Below are positions 34,382 through 45,338 of a DNA stretch of 64,000 nt, piece after piece. A model generated the notes under the pieces. It was not told the DNA's origin, did not search any database, and worked only from the letters and a program-made list of their open reading frames with translations. The translations under genes and the position numbers were made by a program. The stretch's first letter is position 1; the number at the start of each line of letters is the position of its first letter. This DNA comes from Trametopsis cervina (Eukaryota; Basidiomycota; Agaricomycetes; Polyporales; Irpicaceae), in NCBI GenBank assembly GCA_022385755.1, contig MU278356.1, forward strand, positions 383,522 to 447,521, in the 5' to 3' direction.

Positions 34382-36130
34382 CGCGCCACCACAAACACGC
34401 AATGAAATAGCAATACGAACCGCAAGTAATACAATATCAATATCTCGACCACGAACCGATCATCAGCAACACGGACCGCAAAGTAATACAATGCATAACT
34501 CGAATTTCAAGACTCGGATCTCGTAACAACGACTCGGTACACTCTATCATTATTCTTATATATATACCAAGAAGCCTCCTGGACTCGTCTCGTCTCCCAT
34601 ACTACTCTCTGGCCTCGACTGGACACGGATTTCTTCCCGATATCTTACTGTAAATTTCTTGGACTTGGACTCGTCTCTGTCTGTCTGTGTCTTCCTTGGA
34701 CTGGTTTCTTCGCAACATTATCTAGACTATCGGGCTGGTTGACTTGTACTCGACTGGCCTTTCTCGGACTGGTACTACTCCTACAGATCTATTCCTTCCT
34801 TCGCCTCAGCCTCGTCTCACCAAGTTGGGACGTCTGGCTCGACGCATACTGCAGTCCGCACCCGGAGGATATGCACATGGCCATACAACATGGTCAACTT
34901 ATGTCTCGGACTTCCGCGCTTCCCTCGCACATTTGGGAATTCCATATTTCTTCTCCCCACCTTCCCCCTCCTCTTCGTTGGTTTTGCTCTGAGTCCCGCG
35001 GTGTTTCTGTGCGACCGGACGCGGTCAATCAGAACACTTGAAGGGCTCTTGCGATGACTTTGCTTGGCTGGACGCAGCCTCGTGAAGTCGTCGCGGGGCG
35101 CCGCCGAGTAGTTCTTTGTGACATTGGACGCAATGTCGCAGAGGACTGCGAAGCCTGTACCGACCATATACCTTAGGGTCTTCTGTGAGTATTTCATCGT
35201 CTGGTGTATGCCGTTTTCATTTTACTAAATGGTCCCCTTAGTACCTCCTTCTACTCCTTCGTTGTTCTTCCTTCTGGACGATGTCTTTTTTGGCCTGTGT
35301 CTTCCGCCTTGCCAAATACTCTCTGTGAGCATACGATGAGGTCTATCCATATAGTGAGTTGTTTCCTGAAAGTATTCCTGGCGATGTTGCTTACCTTCTC
35401 GAAGACATAAATTTCAATCATAACCTCACAATCAACTATCGCCACACGCCTACCACACTGTCACTGACTTGCGAACATACTACTACGCGCGCACGCTTCT
35501 ACTCATTCTACGACTTCGACCACAAGTACACCACTACAACGCATCAAGACCTCTTGCTATCTTCGCGCACTCGCTTTCGCCACTCATCGTGCTCTCTGAC
35601 ATGCTCTCCACTGATGGCTTTCGATTCTGTCGCTCATCGCTCCAACTTGCTCTCGCTCGCATCCCGCTTTCCTTCGCTATCTCCACCATTCAGCATCGCA
35701 CCGCCTCTTCATGGCGACACCCATCAACTACTCCCAGGCCTGCTCCTCACTGCAGCTTTCTATGCCTTCCATGCTGGCGTCACGTTCGTTTCGGACCCTT
35801 TGGCAGATCGGCGACCAACGCTGGCCATCTTTGCCATCGAACGAGGACCGCCTTCGCGGACGTCGACGCATTCCCCGCCTTCTCGGTGGATCGCACTCCC
35901 CATTGTCTATCTATACGAACACCTACATCGCTATTGGAAGTTTTTCATTGTGTAATGTAGTACTCTTCTTTTGTACCACACACACACCAGTCAATTCCAC
36001 CTATAACTTCAGACTATTACATACACTCGTTTCATCCTAGATACATCCATTTTCTACCCTCCCCTACCCTTTCTCTTATCTTTTCCATTTTTCCCCGTCT
36101 CTTGTCTTTTTCTTTCTTTCTCGCTCTTCC
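34382..36130. repeat. Copy B of locally duplicated block (right end cut by gap)
   Basis: 34382-36130 matches 36141-37880 nearly base for base with small indels, starting at GCGCCACCACAAACACGCAA. It contains a TATATATATA element near 34557, a CT-rich tract, and an intron-like stretch 35185-35241 (GTGAGT, TACTAAA, CCTTAG). A strongly conserved 250-base tract (about 35375-35625) and a pyrimidine-rich end follow. Its last 95 bases equal window bases 1-95. No transposase, gag or pol sequence is visible and the ends are not TG..CA. Confidence 0.85.
35133..35339 (+). CDS. Candidate short spliced ORF in copy B (49 aa)
   Basis: Exons 35133-35184 and 35242-35339 give MSQRTAKPVPTIYLRVF, then a Pro/Leu/Phe-rich end stopping at TGA. 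The same start, 56-57 base intron and stop are kept in copy C (36896-37101). The copies differ mainly by amino-acid-changing substitutions, which argues against strong selection. Longer overlapping frames (for example 35359-35955) compete with it. It could equally be part of a noncoding spliced transcript. Confidence 0.25.
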
Positions 36131-36140
36131 NNNNNNNNNN
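36131..36140. other. Assembly gap (10 N)
   Basis: Ten N characters separate copy B from copy C. Both flanks are repeat sequence, so real gap length and content are unknown. The ten-base size looks like a placeholder used by scaffolding software. Confidence 0.98.
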
Positions 36141-36895
36141 CGCGCCACCACAAACACGCAATGAAATAGCAATACGAACCGCAAGTAATACAATATCAAT
36201 ATCCCGACCACGAACCAATCATCAGCAACACGGACCGCAAGTAATACAATACACAACTCGAATTTCAAGACTCGGATCTCGTAACGACGACTCGGTACAC
36301 TCTATCATTATTCTTATATATATACCAAGAAGCCTCCTGGACTCGTCTCGTCTCCCATACTACTCTCTTGCCTCGACTGGAAACGGATTTCTCCCCGATA
36401 TTCTACTGTAAATTTCTTGGACTTGGACTCGCCTCTGTCTGTCTGTGTCTTCCTCGGACTGGTTTCTTCGCAACATTATCTAGACTACGACTACCGGGCT
36501 GGTTGACTTGTACTCGACTGGCCTTTCTCGGACTGGTACTACTCCCACAGATCTATTCCTTCCTTCGCCTTAGCCTCGTCTCACCAAGTTGGGACGTCTG
36601 GCTCGACGCATACTGCAGTCCGCACCCGGAGGATCTGCACATGGCCATGCAACTTGGCCAACTTATGTCTCGGACTTCCGCGCTTCCCTCGCACATTTGG
36701 GAATTCCATATCTCTCCTCGCTCCCTTCCCACTCCCCTTCGTTGGTCTTGCTCTGAGTTCTGCGGTGTTTCTGTGCGACCGGACGCGGTCAATCAGAACA
36801 CTTGAGGACTCTTGTGACGGCTTTGCCTGGCTGGACGCAGCCTCGTGAACTCGTCGCGGGGCGCCGCCGAGCAGTTCTTTGCGACATTGGACGCA

Positions 36896-37101
36896 ATGTC
36901 GCAGAGGACTGCGAAGCCTGTACCGACCATATACCTCAGAGTCTTCTGTGAGTATTTCATCGTCGGTGTATGCCATTTTTATTATACTAAATGGTCCCCT
37001 TAGCACCTCCTTCTACCCCTCCGTTGTTCTTCCTTCTGGACGATGTCTCTTTTGGCCTGTGTCTTCTGCCTTGCCAAATACTCTCTGTGGGCATACGCTG
37101 A
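36896..37101 (+). CDS. Candidate short spliced ORF in copy C (49 aa)
   Basis: Exons 36896-36947 and 37004-37101 mirror the copy B ORF exactly in length, intron position and stop. In this copy a TGG replaces a TGA found in copy B, so another frame stays open from 37043 to 37513; which frame, if any, is translated is unclear. Confidence 0.25.
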
Positions 37102-38655
37102 GTTGTATCCATACAGTGAGTTGTTTCCTGAAAGTATTCCTGGCGATGTTGCTTACCTTCTCGAAGACATAAATTTCAATCATAACCTCACAATCTACTA
37201 TCGCCACACGCCTACCACACTGTCACTGACTTGCGAACATACTACTACGCGCGCACGCTTCTACTCATTCTACGACTTCGACCACAAGTACACCACTACA
37301 ACGCATCAAGGCCTCTTGCTATCTTCGCTCACTCGCTTTCGCCACTCATCGTGCTCTCTGACATGCTCTCCACTGATGGCTTTCGATTCTGTCGCTCATC
37401 GCTCTGACTTGCTCTCGCTCGCATCCCGCTTTCCTTCGCTATCTCTACTATTCAGCATCGTACCGCCTATTCATGGCGACACCCACCAACCACCCCCCAG
37501 GCTCTATACATAGCCTGCGCCTCACTGCAGCTTTCTATGCCTTCCATCTTGGCGTCACGTTCGTTCCGGACCCTTGGGCAGATCCGCGACCAACACTAGG
37601 AATCTGTGCCATCGAACGAGGACCGTCTTCGGGGACGTCGACGCATTCCCCACCTCGGTGGATCATACTCCCCATTATCTACATCGCTATTGGAAGGTTT
37701 TCTATTGTGTAATGTAATACTCTTCTTTTGTAACGCATCCTTCCACACACCAGTCAATTCCACCTATAACTTCAGACTATCACACACACTCGTTCCATCC
37801 TAGATACATCCATTCTCTCATTCTTTCCATTTTTCCCCGTCCCTTATCTTTTTTCTTTCTTTCTCGCTCTCGCTCATCCATCCCTATCTCGTCGCCTTTC
37901 TCTTGCTCCCCTGTCCTAACTCTATCCCCCGTATTCATCTTCGCAAGTGTAGTACGCCGAAACCTGTAGGCCGTTCTATTCTTGTATTTCTGCAAAGGGC
38001 CGAAACCTGTAGGCCGCTTGTACATACTCTCTTCTTCTGGGACAATATCATCTATAATATTCTTCATAATATACATCATAAAAGATGACATTGTGGATGT
38101 TAAGAATACTTCTGTTGATGGAAGCGACTTGTGAAACTCAAGATCCGCAAGCCCTTTGGTACTATTTTCTTTCCAGCCAAATCCCATCCGACCATATGGC
38201 AAACTGCAACGAAGCCTTGCATTCAGTTGGGATAAAATCTATATAGAATCGTTATGCACTCAGGGAAATAACGAAGAGCGAAGGAGGAAGATAGTAAATG
38301 AAACAGACAAGGAAGTGTGCACGAAAACCGTTGCTGGGAAGGAAAGAAAGAAAGATGGAGCCGACGTCGGATGGACATCGCAGAGCTAACAAATGGCTAG
38401 GAAGAGGATCTCTGCGGGTTGCTGGCGGTGCTGCATCATAGACAGAGTGATGCGGGATGGAGACTTGTTGGTTGGAACAAAAGAGTGCGTGTATTAACAA
38501 AGGAGTAAATTGCAGGGGAAAGCGAGACTCCTAGCGGTAGGGTGATGATACGACGAGCTCTATCGGTATGCGTGACACAAATATCAAATACGCGATGGCT
38601 AGAGAGGATCCATGGCGGCATCCACTGAAGCTGACTTTCGCCCGGCGGCGTCATG

Positions 38656-39066
38656 TTAGCCGATGATGTTCAGCTGGGCCTGACGCCGAGCATCCTGGAA
38701 CGACCGGACAAGAGTGTAGCGGTCTGCGCAGAGACATCCCTCGTACATGAAGCCGTACAAGTTAGATTTAATCACTCCGTCAAATACCGTCCTCAGTTCT
38801 TGCGTTCGATGGGGAACAAAGTCTGCTCCGGCTGCTACGGCGGCTGCCTCTGCACCGTGGTGTCAATATGAACGTTGTTGATATGACTAGATTACGATAC
38901 GTACTGCCTTATGAGAGATTCAGGATGGTCTGTCCTTTGCAGCCTAGTGAAATAGAAGTAGTTAACCATGCACAACAGCGGTTTGTTAGCAATCGGCGCA
39001 CTTTGTGACTTCGACGGTCTGTTTCCTGCGCTGACAAATGCCCTTGATGACGTCCAAGAAGCCCAT
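38656..39066 (-). pseudogene. Decayed copy of the small hypothetical gene
   Basis: ATG 39066 reads MGFLDVIKGICQRRKQTVEV, clearly paralogous to the protein at 909-1311, and the last exon reads DARRQAQLNIIG ending at 38656. Between them the frame is broken: the QRQPP segment is followed at once by TAG (near 38845), and the exon after the first intron shows no resemblance to the intact copy. The alternative of a still-coding rearranged gene is unlikely. Confidence 0.7.
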
Positions 39067-39336
39067 CTTGGAGAAAGTAGCGTTGTCTCCAATACGGTGA
39101 CCGGTCAATGCTTGAGAGAGCTGGCCGGGACGAGCCCAAAGGCGGATAAGCAAAGAACATGAGATAGAATCTCAGAGAAAAGAAGCGTATATGTGGAAGA
39201 GACGATGAGATGAAAGAAATAGAGATAACATTGACACAACGATCTGATGAGCAACGACGGAAGGCCACAGTAGATATGAGAGGCTTGCGGAAAAAAGGAG
39301 AAAACTGAGGCTTACAGGTACTACATCGACTGTTTC

Positions 39337-39889
39337 AACAGCTTTCATCGGGCTACTCTTACTGTTGCAGTGTACATTCAGCGTCAGGGGTTGTTACCTG
39401 CCGTAAATGTTGAGTATGAGAGTGACTTTGCTACCGCTATGCGACTGACAAACGCGCAGTCATACACGCCACACGGCAAGGCTGGCAACAAATCCCGGTG
39501 AGTTGTATACTACAATGGACACTGGACGGTGCTGACCTCGTATCTTCTTGGGAAGTGGCTGGCGCGTTGAATGACCTCGCTTGGCATTATATCGGGCCAC
39601 CGAGTGGTGTTTCCGTTCTCTCAGTAAATGTATCGCTGACAGCAGCAGATTCGGTACGAAACTCGTATGGGTTCACAAAGTGCGTCGAACACGCAGATGT
39701 AGAGTACTGCTGTGGTGGCCAGGTGTAGTGATCGGCGCCGATCGGTCGCGCGCATCTGCGCACATGTGACCGTGACAACGCGACCTGAGATGAAGATGCT
39801 CACCTTCGAATCTGCCATTGAGCAGACGGTCCCACTTTGCTTGATACCCGCCTTATCCTCCGCTACTTACCACAATCTACGCATTGAAT
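39337..39889. other. Intergenic upstream of dynein chain gene
   Basis: Promoter region of the dynein gene; open frames on both strands have no splice or family support. Nothing else seen. Confidence 0.4.
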
Positions 39890-42403
39890 ATGTCTGCCCT
39901 GGGTCCTGACCAACGGCGTCTGGAGATTGAGCAAAAGAGGGCAAGATTGGAGGCCTTGCGAGCAGAGAGAGCGGAACGCGAACGTCTGCGGCGCGCCGGA
40001 GGGGTGGCATCCGATGTATGCTGCTTTCACTACGACCCGCTTGTCTATAATAGCTGACATCTCGTGGAATAAGGCTAGTACACCTCAGCGCATACATTCC
40101 CCTGCTCCCCGGGATAGCGCCAGTCGACAAGACCTTGACAGTCTTGTCCGCGACGTCTTGGGAGAGGGTAGTTCTATCACAGGATCCATCCCTGGAACGC
40201 CCATATTGCGAAACGGGACACCAATACCCGGTCCATCCTCTCGTTCTGTGTCGGGGCGTATAAGCCGCCAAAGCGATGTTACGTCGATTGATCAAGGCTT
40301 CATGACGGAGTCCGTCAACGGTGGCACCGATAGTATAATGCATCGGTAAGTGACTGAGGATTGTTAGGGGATACTATGCGTACTGAGGTATCTAGAGAGA
40401 TAACCCCACGGTTTGTACCGGATCTAATCGACATTGAACAAGAACTGTTCGAGTTTCCGCAGAAAGTACATTTCGTTCTTATTGAGTGGCATGTGTGTTG
40501 TATTGAACTGTTGTGCAGGAACGTGTCAGTTACAATAAAGAGGTGCAGACTATGAGCTTTGACGAAGATGAAAGGGGAAATGTAGCGTCTGAAGAGGAGA
40601 TACGCGACCGCATCATGAAAGAAAGAGAAGCTGTGGAAACAGAACGCCTCAAAGAATTGGAGGAATTGAGCGAGCAGCTGGACAAAGAGATTGAAATGGA
40701 AATCCGTGGTAGGAGTTGCGGTATTTGGGCTCTATGTAGATGATACTCACCCTTGCCATAGAAATGACGGATGAAGAAAAGACGAGCATATTGATTCAAC
40801 CGGAATTTTTGGACTTCCTAGAGCACTCCACAAAGATCATCCAACGAGCTCTCAATGATAACTATGATTACGTTCGTGATTACACCATAGGCACAGAGAC
40901 GGGCCCGTACGCATTATCCTGCAGTTGTTTTTTCACGTTATACTTATGGGCCTTTTAGGGATGACTCTGAAGGCCGCCGCGTCAAACGAGTTTGTGAATT
41001 CTATGACGAGCGATACGGCAAGAACCGTTCCATAACGGACGTAGATTGGTCACCAAAGGTGAATCACCCATGGGCGTGCCCTCTTGAATGCGGTTGCTGA
41101 TGATGTACTTCACAGTATCCGGAGCTCAGTTGTGCGTCGTACAACAAGAACCCTGCTGCCCTGAATGAGCCAGATGGCATTGTTTCTGTCTGGAATATGC
41201 ACCTTTTGGAGCGACCGGAATTCGTGTTCCATTCTCAGGTTCGTTATCAACGGTTATGACAATGGCAACACGATTCTGAAGGCTGTTTAGTCCGACGTCC
41301 TCTCGGTGAAGTTTTCGCCGTTTCACTCGAATCTAATCTTTGGAGGCACCTACTCAGGACAGATACTCCTCTGGGACACGCGCTCGAAGCATCTTCCGGT
41401 GCTGAAGACACCATTATCTGCTACCGGCCATACACATCCTGTCTATGCGATGCAGATGGTGGGAACACAGAATGCTCATAACCTGATCACCAGCAGCACG
41501 GATGGTATGGTATGCAGCTGGCTCGTTGATATGCTCGCTCAACCTCAAGTAGGTTTCTGGGGTATCGGTGTCCGCGGTTTTGACTAATTTGCGAATCACC
41601 TTAGGAAACGCTTGAGCTTGTCTACACTGGACATAATAAGACTGGCGAAGTAGCGATCACGACATTGGACTTTCCGGATAATGAGACGACAACGTTCTGG
41701 GTGGGAACGGAGGAAGGAAATGTTTATCAGGCGAATCGCTACGATCGCGCTGGTGCGAAGGCCGGGCTGAATCAGCACGACGTCTACAAGGGACATTCAG
41801 GCCCAATAATGGGTTTACACTTCCATCCGTTGCACGGCCCGGTGGACTTCTCCGACCTGTTCTTGTCGTGTTCTGTTGATTGGACAGTGAAGCTGTGGCG
41901 AGCGAAGTCGCTGGCGAAGCCTTCGACAACAGCCACAGCTGTTCCGCCGATCTATTCGTTCGACGAGGCTGACGATTATGTGTACGATGTCAGGTGGCAT
42001 CCGGCTCACCCGGCCGTGTTCGGTACTGTGGACGGTTCCGGGAAATTTGACTTGTGGAACCTTAACACGGACACAGAGGTGAGCTGTCTCCTGCCATCCA
42101 AGCCACGACAGAACACCGGCATTGACGATTGCTGTCTAGGTGCCTGTTGTATCTACGACGGTCGGCCAAGGACGTGCGATTAACAAACTACAATGGGACC
42201 ACAAAGATGGCCGGCGGGCGGCGTTGGGCGGAAGTGACGGCAAACTGTACATCTATGATATCGGAGACATGGCACTTCCCCGCGAAACGGAATGGACAGA
42301 CTTGCAAAGAACTGTCGCCGGTATGCTGGGTGGCGGTACAGGGAATACCCAGACGAACGGAGTCGCCGACGGAGAGCTGTCGAGGTCAGTGAACGGTCGC
42401 TGA
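39890..42403 (+). CDS. Cytoplasmic dynein 1 intermediate chain
   Basis: WD40 subunit linking dynein heavy chains to dynactin and cargo for retrograde hyphal transport. ATG 39890 starts [20 protein letters not shown], and the charged helix continues [15 protein letters not shown]; this is the p150 dynactin-binding coiled coil at the usual extreme N terminus. A Ser/Pro linker follows, then a light-chain region and a second helix ([19 protein letters not shown]). Seven-blade propeller pieces include [103 protein letters not shown] and [13 protein letters not shown]. It ends SRSVNGR at 42403. About ten introns. Full-length by family comparison. Confidence 0.94.
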
Positions 42404-42763
42404 CAGGCTCCTTTCTTCGTCTCTTTGCATATCTGAAAAATGTTATATCGTTGCAATTATTCATACCCCTTGCGTCATTATGTGTTGCACGGCTGAGTAT
42501 ACGGCAAGGTCTGATCCGCTGACATTCGGCTTGACCTCGACACGAAGCTGCTGCCATTGCAGTGTGCGCCGTCCAGCTTGACCACGCAAGTATTCGCTGT
42601 TCTGTGTTGACCGCGCGTGATAGATCGGAGTATTAGTGAGGGGGGACTGAAAATTGAGTGTCGGACGTCCGTCAGAGGAGACGGACATTCTGCGGAATAC
42701 CGGGTGAACGAGACGCGACTTGCCAGAACCGCCCATTGAGGCTCACGCCAAATTCATCACCTG
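42404..42763. other. Intergenic dynein chain / aminotransferase
   Basis: Terminator side of the dynein gene and promoter of the aminotransferase gene. No gene or repeat seen. Confidence 0.4.
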
Positions 42764-44736
42764 ATGCTCGCCAGGATCGTTTCCCCCAGTCATTTCGCGC
42801 TTGCCTCTCGTTCGCTGCCTCTTTTAACTCGGACTACCATCAAGCAGAACGCTGCAATCGCTCTCCCTGAACATCTCTCAGTCCTAAAACGCAAGATGTC
42901 CACTTTCAAGCAGGTCAGTGTACTAGCTACTTCAATAGAAGCGACTCCGGAGCGCTTACCCTGTTTATTGGGCAGGAAAATCACAAGTACGTTCTTCCTG
43001 GGGCTTGAGCTTTGAGTATATGCTGATAGACATTATTAATGTGCAGATTATTGGTGTATGTATCCCAAATTCTTGCAGATCAGTTCAAGGATCTGACAAT
43101 GTCTTCAGCATCCCGGGTCCGATTGAAGTGACCGACGAGGTGCATGATATGATTTCCATGGCTGGGAGCGTGTATTCATAACCAGCATTCATAGGTCCTC
43201 TACGCCAATGCCACCCCTCCACTGGGACACACATCTGCAGACTTCATCCCGTACTTCGGCGAATCGATACGTATGACAAGGTACGTGGCTCGAGTCATGT
43301 CCTCCGCTACCTCGGGTTGACGGATGTGTCGCATTTAGAGAGGTTGTCTACACCACAACCGGACAACCGTTTCTGATTGCGGGCTCAGGGACTTTGGGCT
43401 GGGATCAGGTGCGTGGCAGACGAAAGGAATCTACGCGAATGCTACTGATGTTTGCGTGATTATAGGTGGCGGCCAATCTTATTGAACCCGGTGAATCGGT
43501 GCTCCTCCTGAACAGCGGATACTTTGGTGACAGCTTTGCTGACTGGTCAGTACGTCTCCTTCGAGCACGACATACCTTTGACGTCGATCGTGACCACAGC
43601 TTGCGAGCATACGGTGCTGACGTCGATGAGGTCCGAGCGGACTTCGGCAAGAGTGCTACTCAGGCTGAGCTTGAGGCAGCTCTCAGCACCGGGAAGAAAT
43701 ACAAAGCAGTCGCTTTTACGCACGTGGATACATCGACGGCAGTCCTGGCAGACGCTAAGATGATTTCAGAGACTGTTAAGCGACTGTCACCCGAATCATT
43801 AGTAAGTTTATGCGTGGAACAGGGCATTGCATGATCCTAAAGCAAGGTTTAGGTATTCCTTGACGGTGTTTGCTCGGTAGCAAGCGAGGAGATTCGTATG
43901 GATGACTGGGGTGTCGACGTCGTTATCGGTGCCAGCCAAAAGGGTCTTGGTGCGCCTCCCGGCTTGAGTATCGTTATCGCAAGCCAGAAAGCCATTCAAA
44001 CCATGGAATCCCGGAAAACACCCATCACTGGTTTCTACACGAGCTGGAAGAGGTACGGTCACGGTTCTTCATCCAATGGTGGGTCGCGCTAATCGAACGA
44101 ACCGCAGGTGGCTCCCGATCATGAAGGCGTATGAAGCCGGCAACCCAGCATATTTCGCGACTCCTCCTGTGAACTTGATTCGCGCGTACCACACTTCATT
44201 GAAGCAAATTACCCAGTCTGGTGTTTCGCTGCAAGAGCGCTTCAAGCTCCACATCGAAGCAGCTCAGCGTATCAGGCAAGCGGCCGTGGGTCTGGGTTTG
44301 CGATTGGTCCCTGTAGATCCTCACAATACCGCCAATGGTCTGAGCGCGGTAAGATCTTATCTAACTCACATGTTACTGGATTCTCACCAATGCCCGTGCA
44401 CAGATCTACCTACCGGAAGGACTGGGTGTTGCAGATCTCGTCCCCAGAATGATCAAGAGGCAGATTGTCATCACTGGTGGAATTCACAAGGACAACAAGG
44501 GTGAGTTCAGTTGCATAATCGCAGCGAGCTCTGCTAGACTAATGCTGTATTTCATAGACAAATATTTCCGTATTGGGTACGTATATGAATGGTCTAAACA
44601 CCAAAGTGAACTTTACTGACTGTATCTAAGGCACATGGGCACATCCGTCGTAGACAAGCAGCGCGGTGATATTGACAAAGTCATCACAGCACTCAAGGAG
44701 TCTCTAGAGGAGGCCTTGGCTAGCAAGAAAGCGTAA
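42764..44736 (+). CDS. AGX1: Alanine/serine-glyoxylate aminotransferase
   Basis: PLP-dependent class V aminotransferase making glycine from glyoxylate. ATG 42764 gives a leader rich in Arg/Ser/Leu without acids (MLARIVSPSHFALASRSLPL), as in mitochondrial presequences; an in-frame MSTFKQ at about 42896 could start a shorter cytosolic form. Two micro-exons, 11 nt (42976-42986) and 9 nt (43047-43055), restore ENHKLLVIPGPIEV. Then come PPLGHTSADFIPYFGE, TTTGQPFLIAGSGTLGWDQV, FLDGVCSVASEEIRMDDWGV and VVIGASQKGLGAPPGLS, whose Lys should bind PLP. ATPPVNLIRAYHTSLKQI follows, and the C terminus ALKESLEEALASKKA ends at 44736. The C terminus is not a standard SKL peroxisomal signal. About eleven introns. 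Confidence 0.93.
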
Positions 44737-44859
44737 GAGCAACAGTTATTGTGCATTATGATAGAAAGAATCCCGGAACTCATGAACTTGTCCTGTGTAT
44801 AATATAACTCACAAACTCATCTGTCGCTCCGACTCAACGTGACGAATGCTTATCATTCA

Positions 44860-45213
44860 ATGCCTTATCTCCGCATTGCGTGGCTGCAGCGAGAGCGCAA
44901 ATCACAATCACAAGCAAGCAAACGCGGCACAGAACCCGTCCCTCCAGTTCGCTTATCCCCGCACTACGGCCACGGCAAGGCTGTAAAGGGACACGGAGTC
45001 GCGGACCTCCGCAAGCCTACCCATATCTACGGTGAGTTTCGCACCAGAGATCTCGATGTGGAAGCTGATAAAGTCGCGCGGTGACGCAGGTGAACCGTTT
45101 TCGTCGATGGAATCCCGTCGGAGCCCCGACGGACGGCTATCTCCTTCTCATAGGACCCGCATAGGCCTCGCATCCTGCATACACTTATCTATTAGTATCC
45201 ACAAATCTTAGAA
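44860..45213 (+). CDS. Possible small hypothetical protein (uncertain)
   Basis: ATG 44860 opens MPYLRIAWLQRERKSQSQAS; the exon ends at 45031, and a clean intron (45032-45089, GTGAGT..ACGCAG) joins it in phase to a second exon ending at TAG near 45213. The product would be about 98 aa, basic, with KAVKGHGVADLRKPTHIYGE in the middle. Codon use in exon 1 is C/G-ending. No family is recognised. It lies between convergent aminotransferase and MET5 genes and could be a real small gene or 3' UTR sequence. Confidence 0.3.
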
Positions 45214-45338
45214 TATCACGGCATGCTGCTAACATGGACCACCATTAATTTTGTATTATACACGTCTCTATGTTTTTGAGGTGTGGATTATCCGTAAATT
45301 TACATATGCAACGAGGGGCTGCCGGATACCATGTTTTC

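Larger units (their letters stand above)
36141..39336. repeat. Copy C of locally duplicated block (left end cut by gap)
   Basis: 36141-37880 is homologous to copy B and 37799-39336 to copy A, so copy C is the only one showing both halves joined. The TATATATATA element recurs near 36315. The TACTAAA intron-like stretch is 36948-37003. Near 37947-38030 the GCCGAAACCTGTAGGCCG word occurs twice. The right end carries the decayed small gene. Similarity to copy A fades after a shared GGTACTACAT word near 39320. Confidence 0.85.

Noticed and set aside
35359..35955. 198-codon open frame inside repeat copy B
   Set aside because: Low-complexity Ser/Thr/Leu/Pro composition; the matching frame in copy C is truncated at 37513 and differs upstream, and no domain is visible.
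34382..38655. Repeat copies as LTRs of a retrotransposon
   Set aside because: No TG..CA ends, primer binding site, polypurine tract or gag/pol sequence between or beside the copies.
44722..44736. Peroxisomal PTS1 on the aminotransferase
   Set aside because: The end is SKKA, which is not an accepted SKL-type tripeptide.
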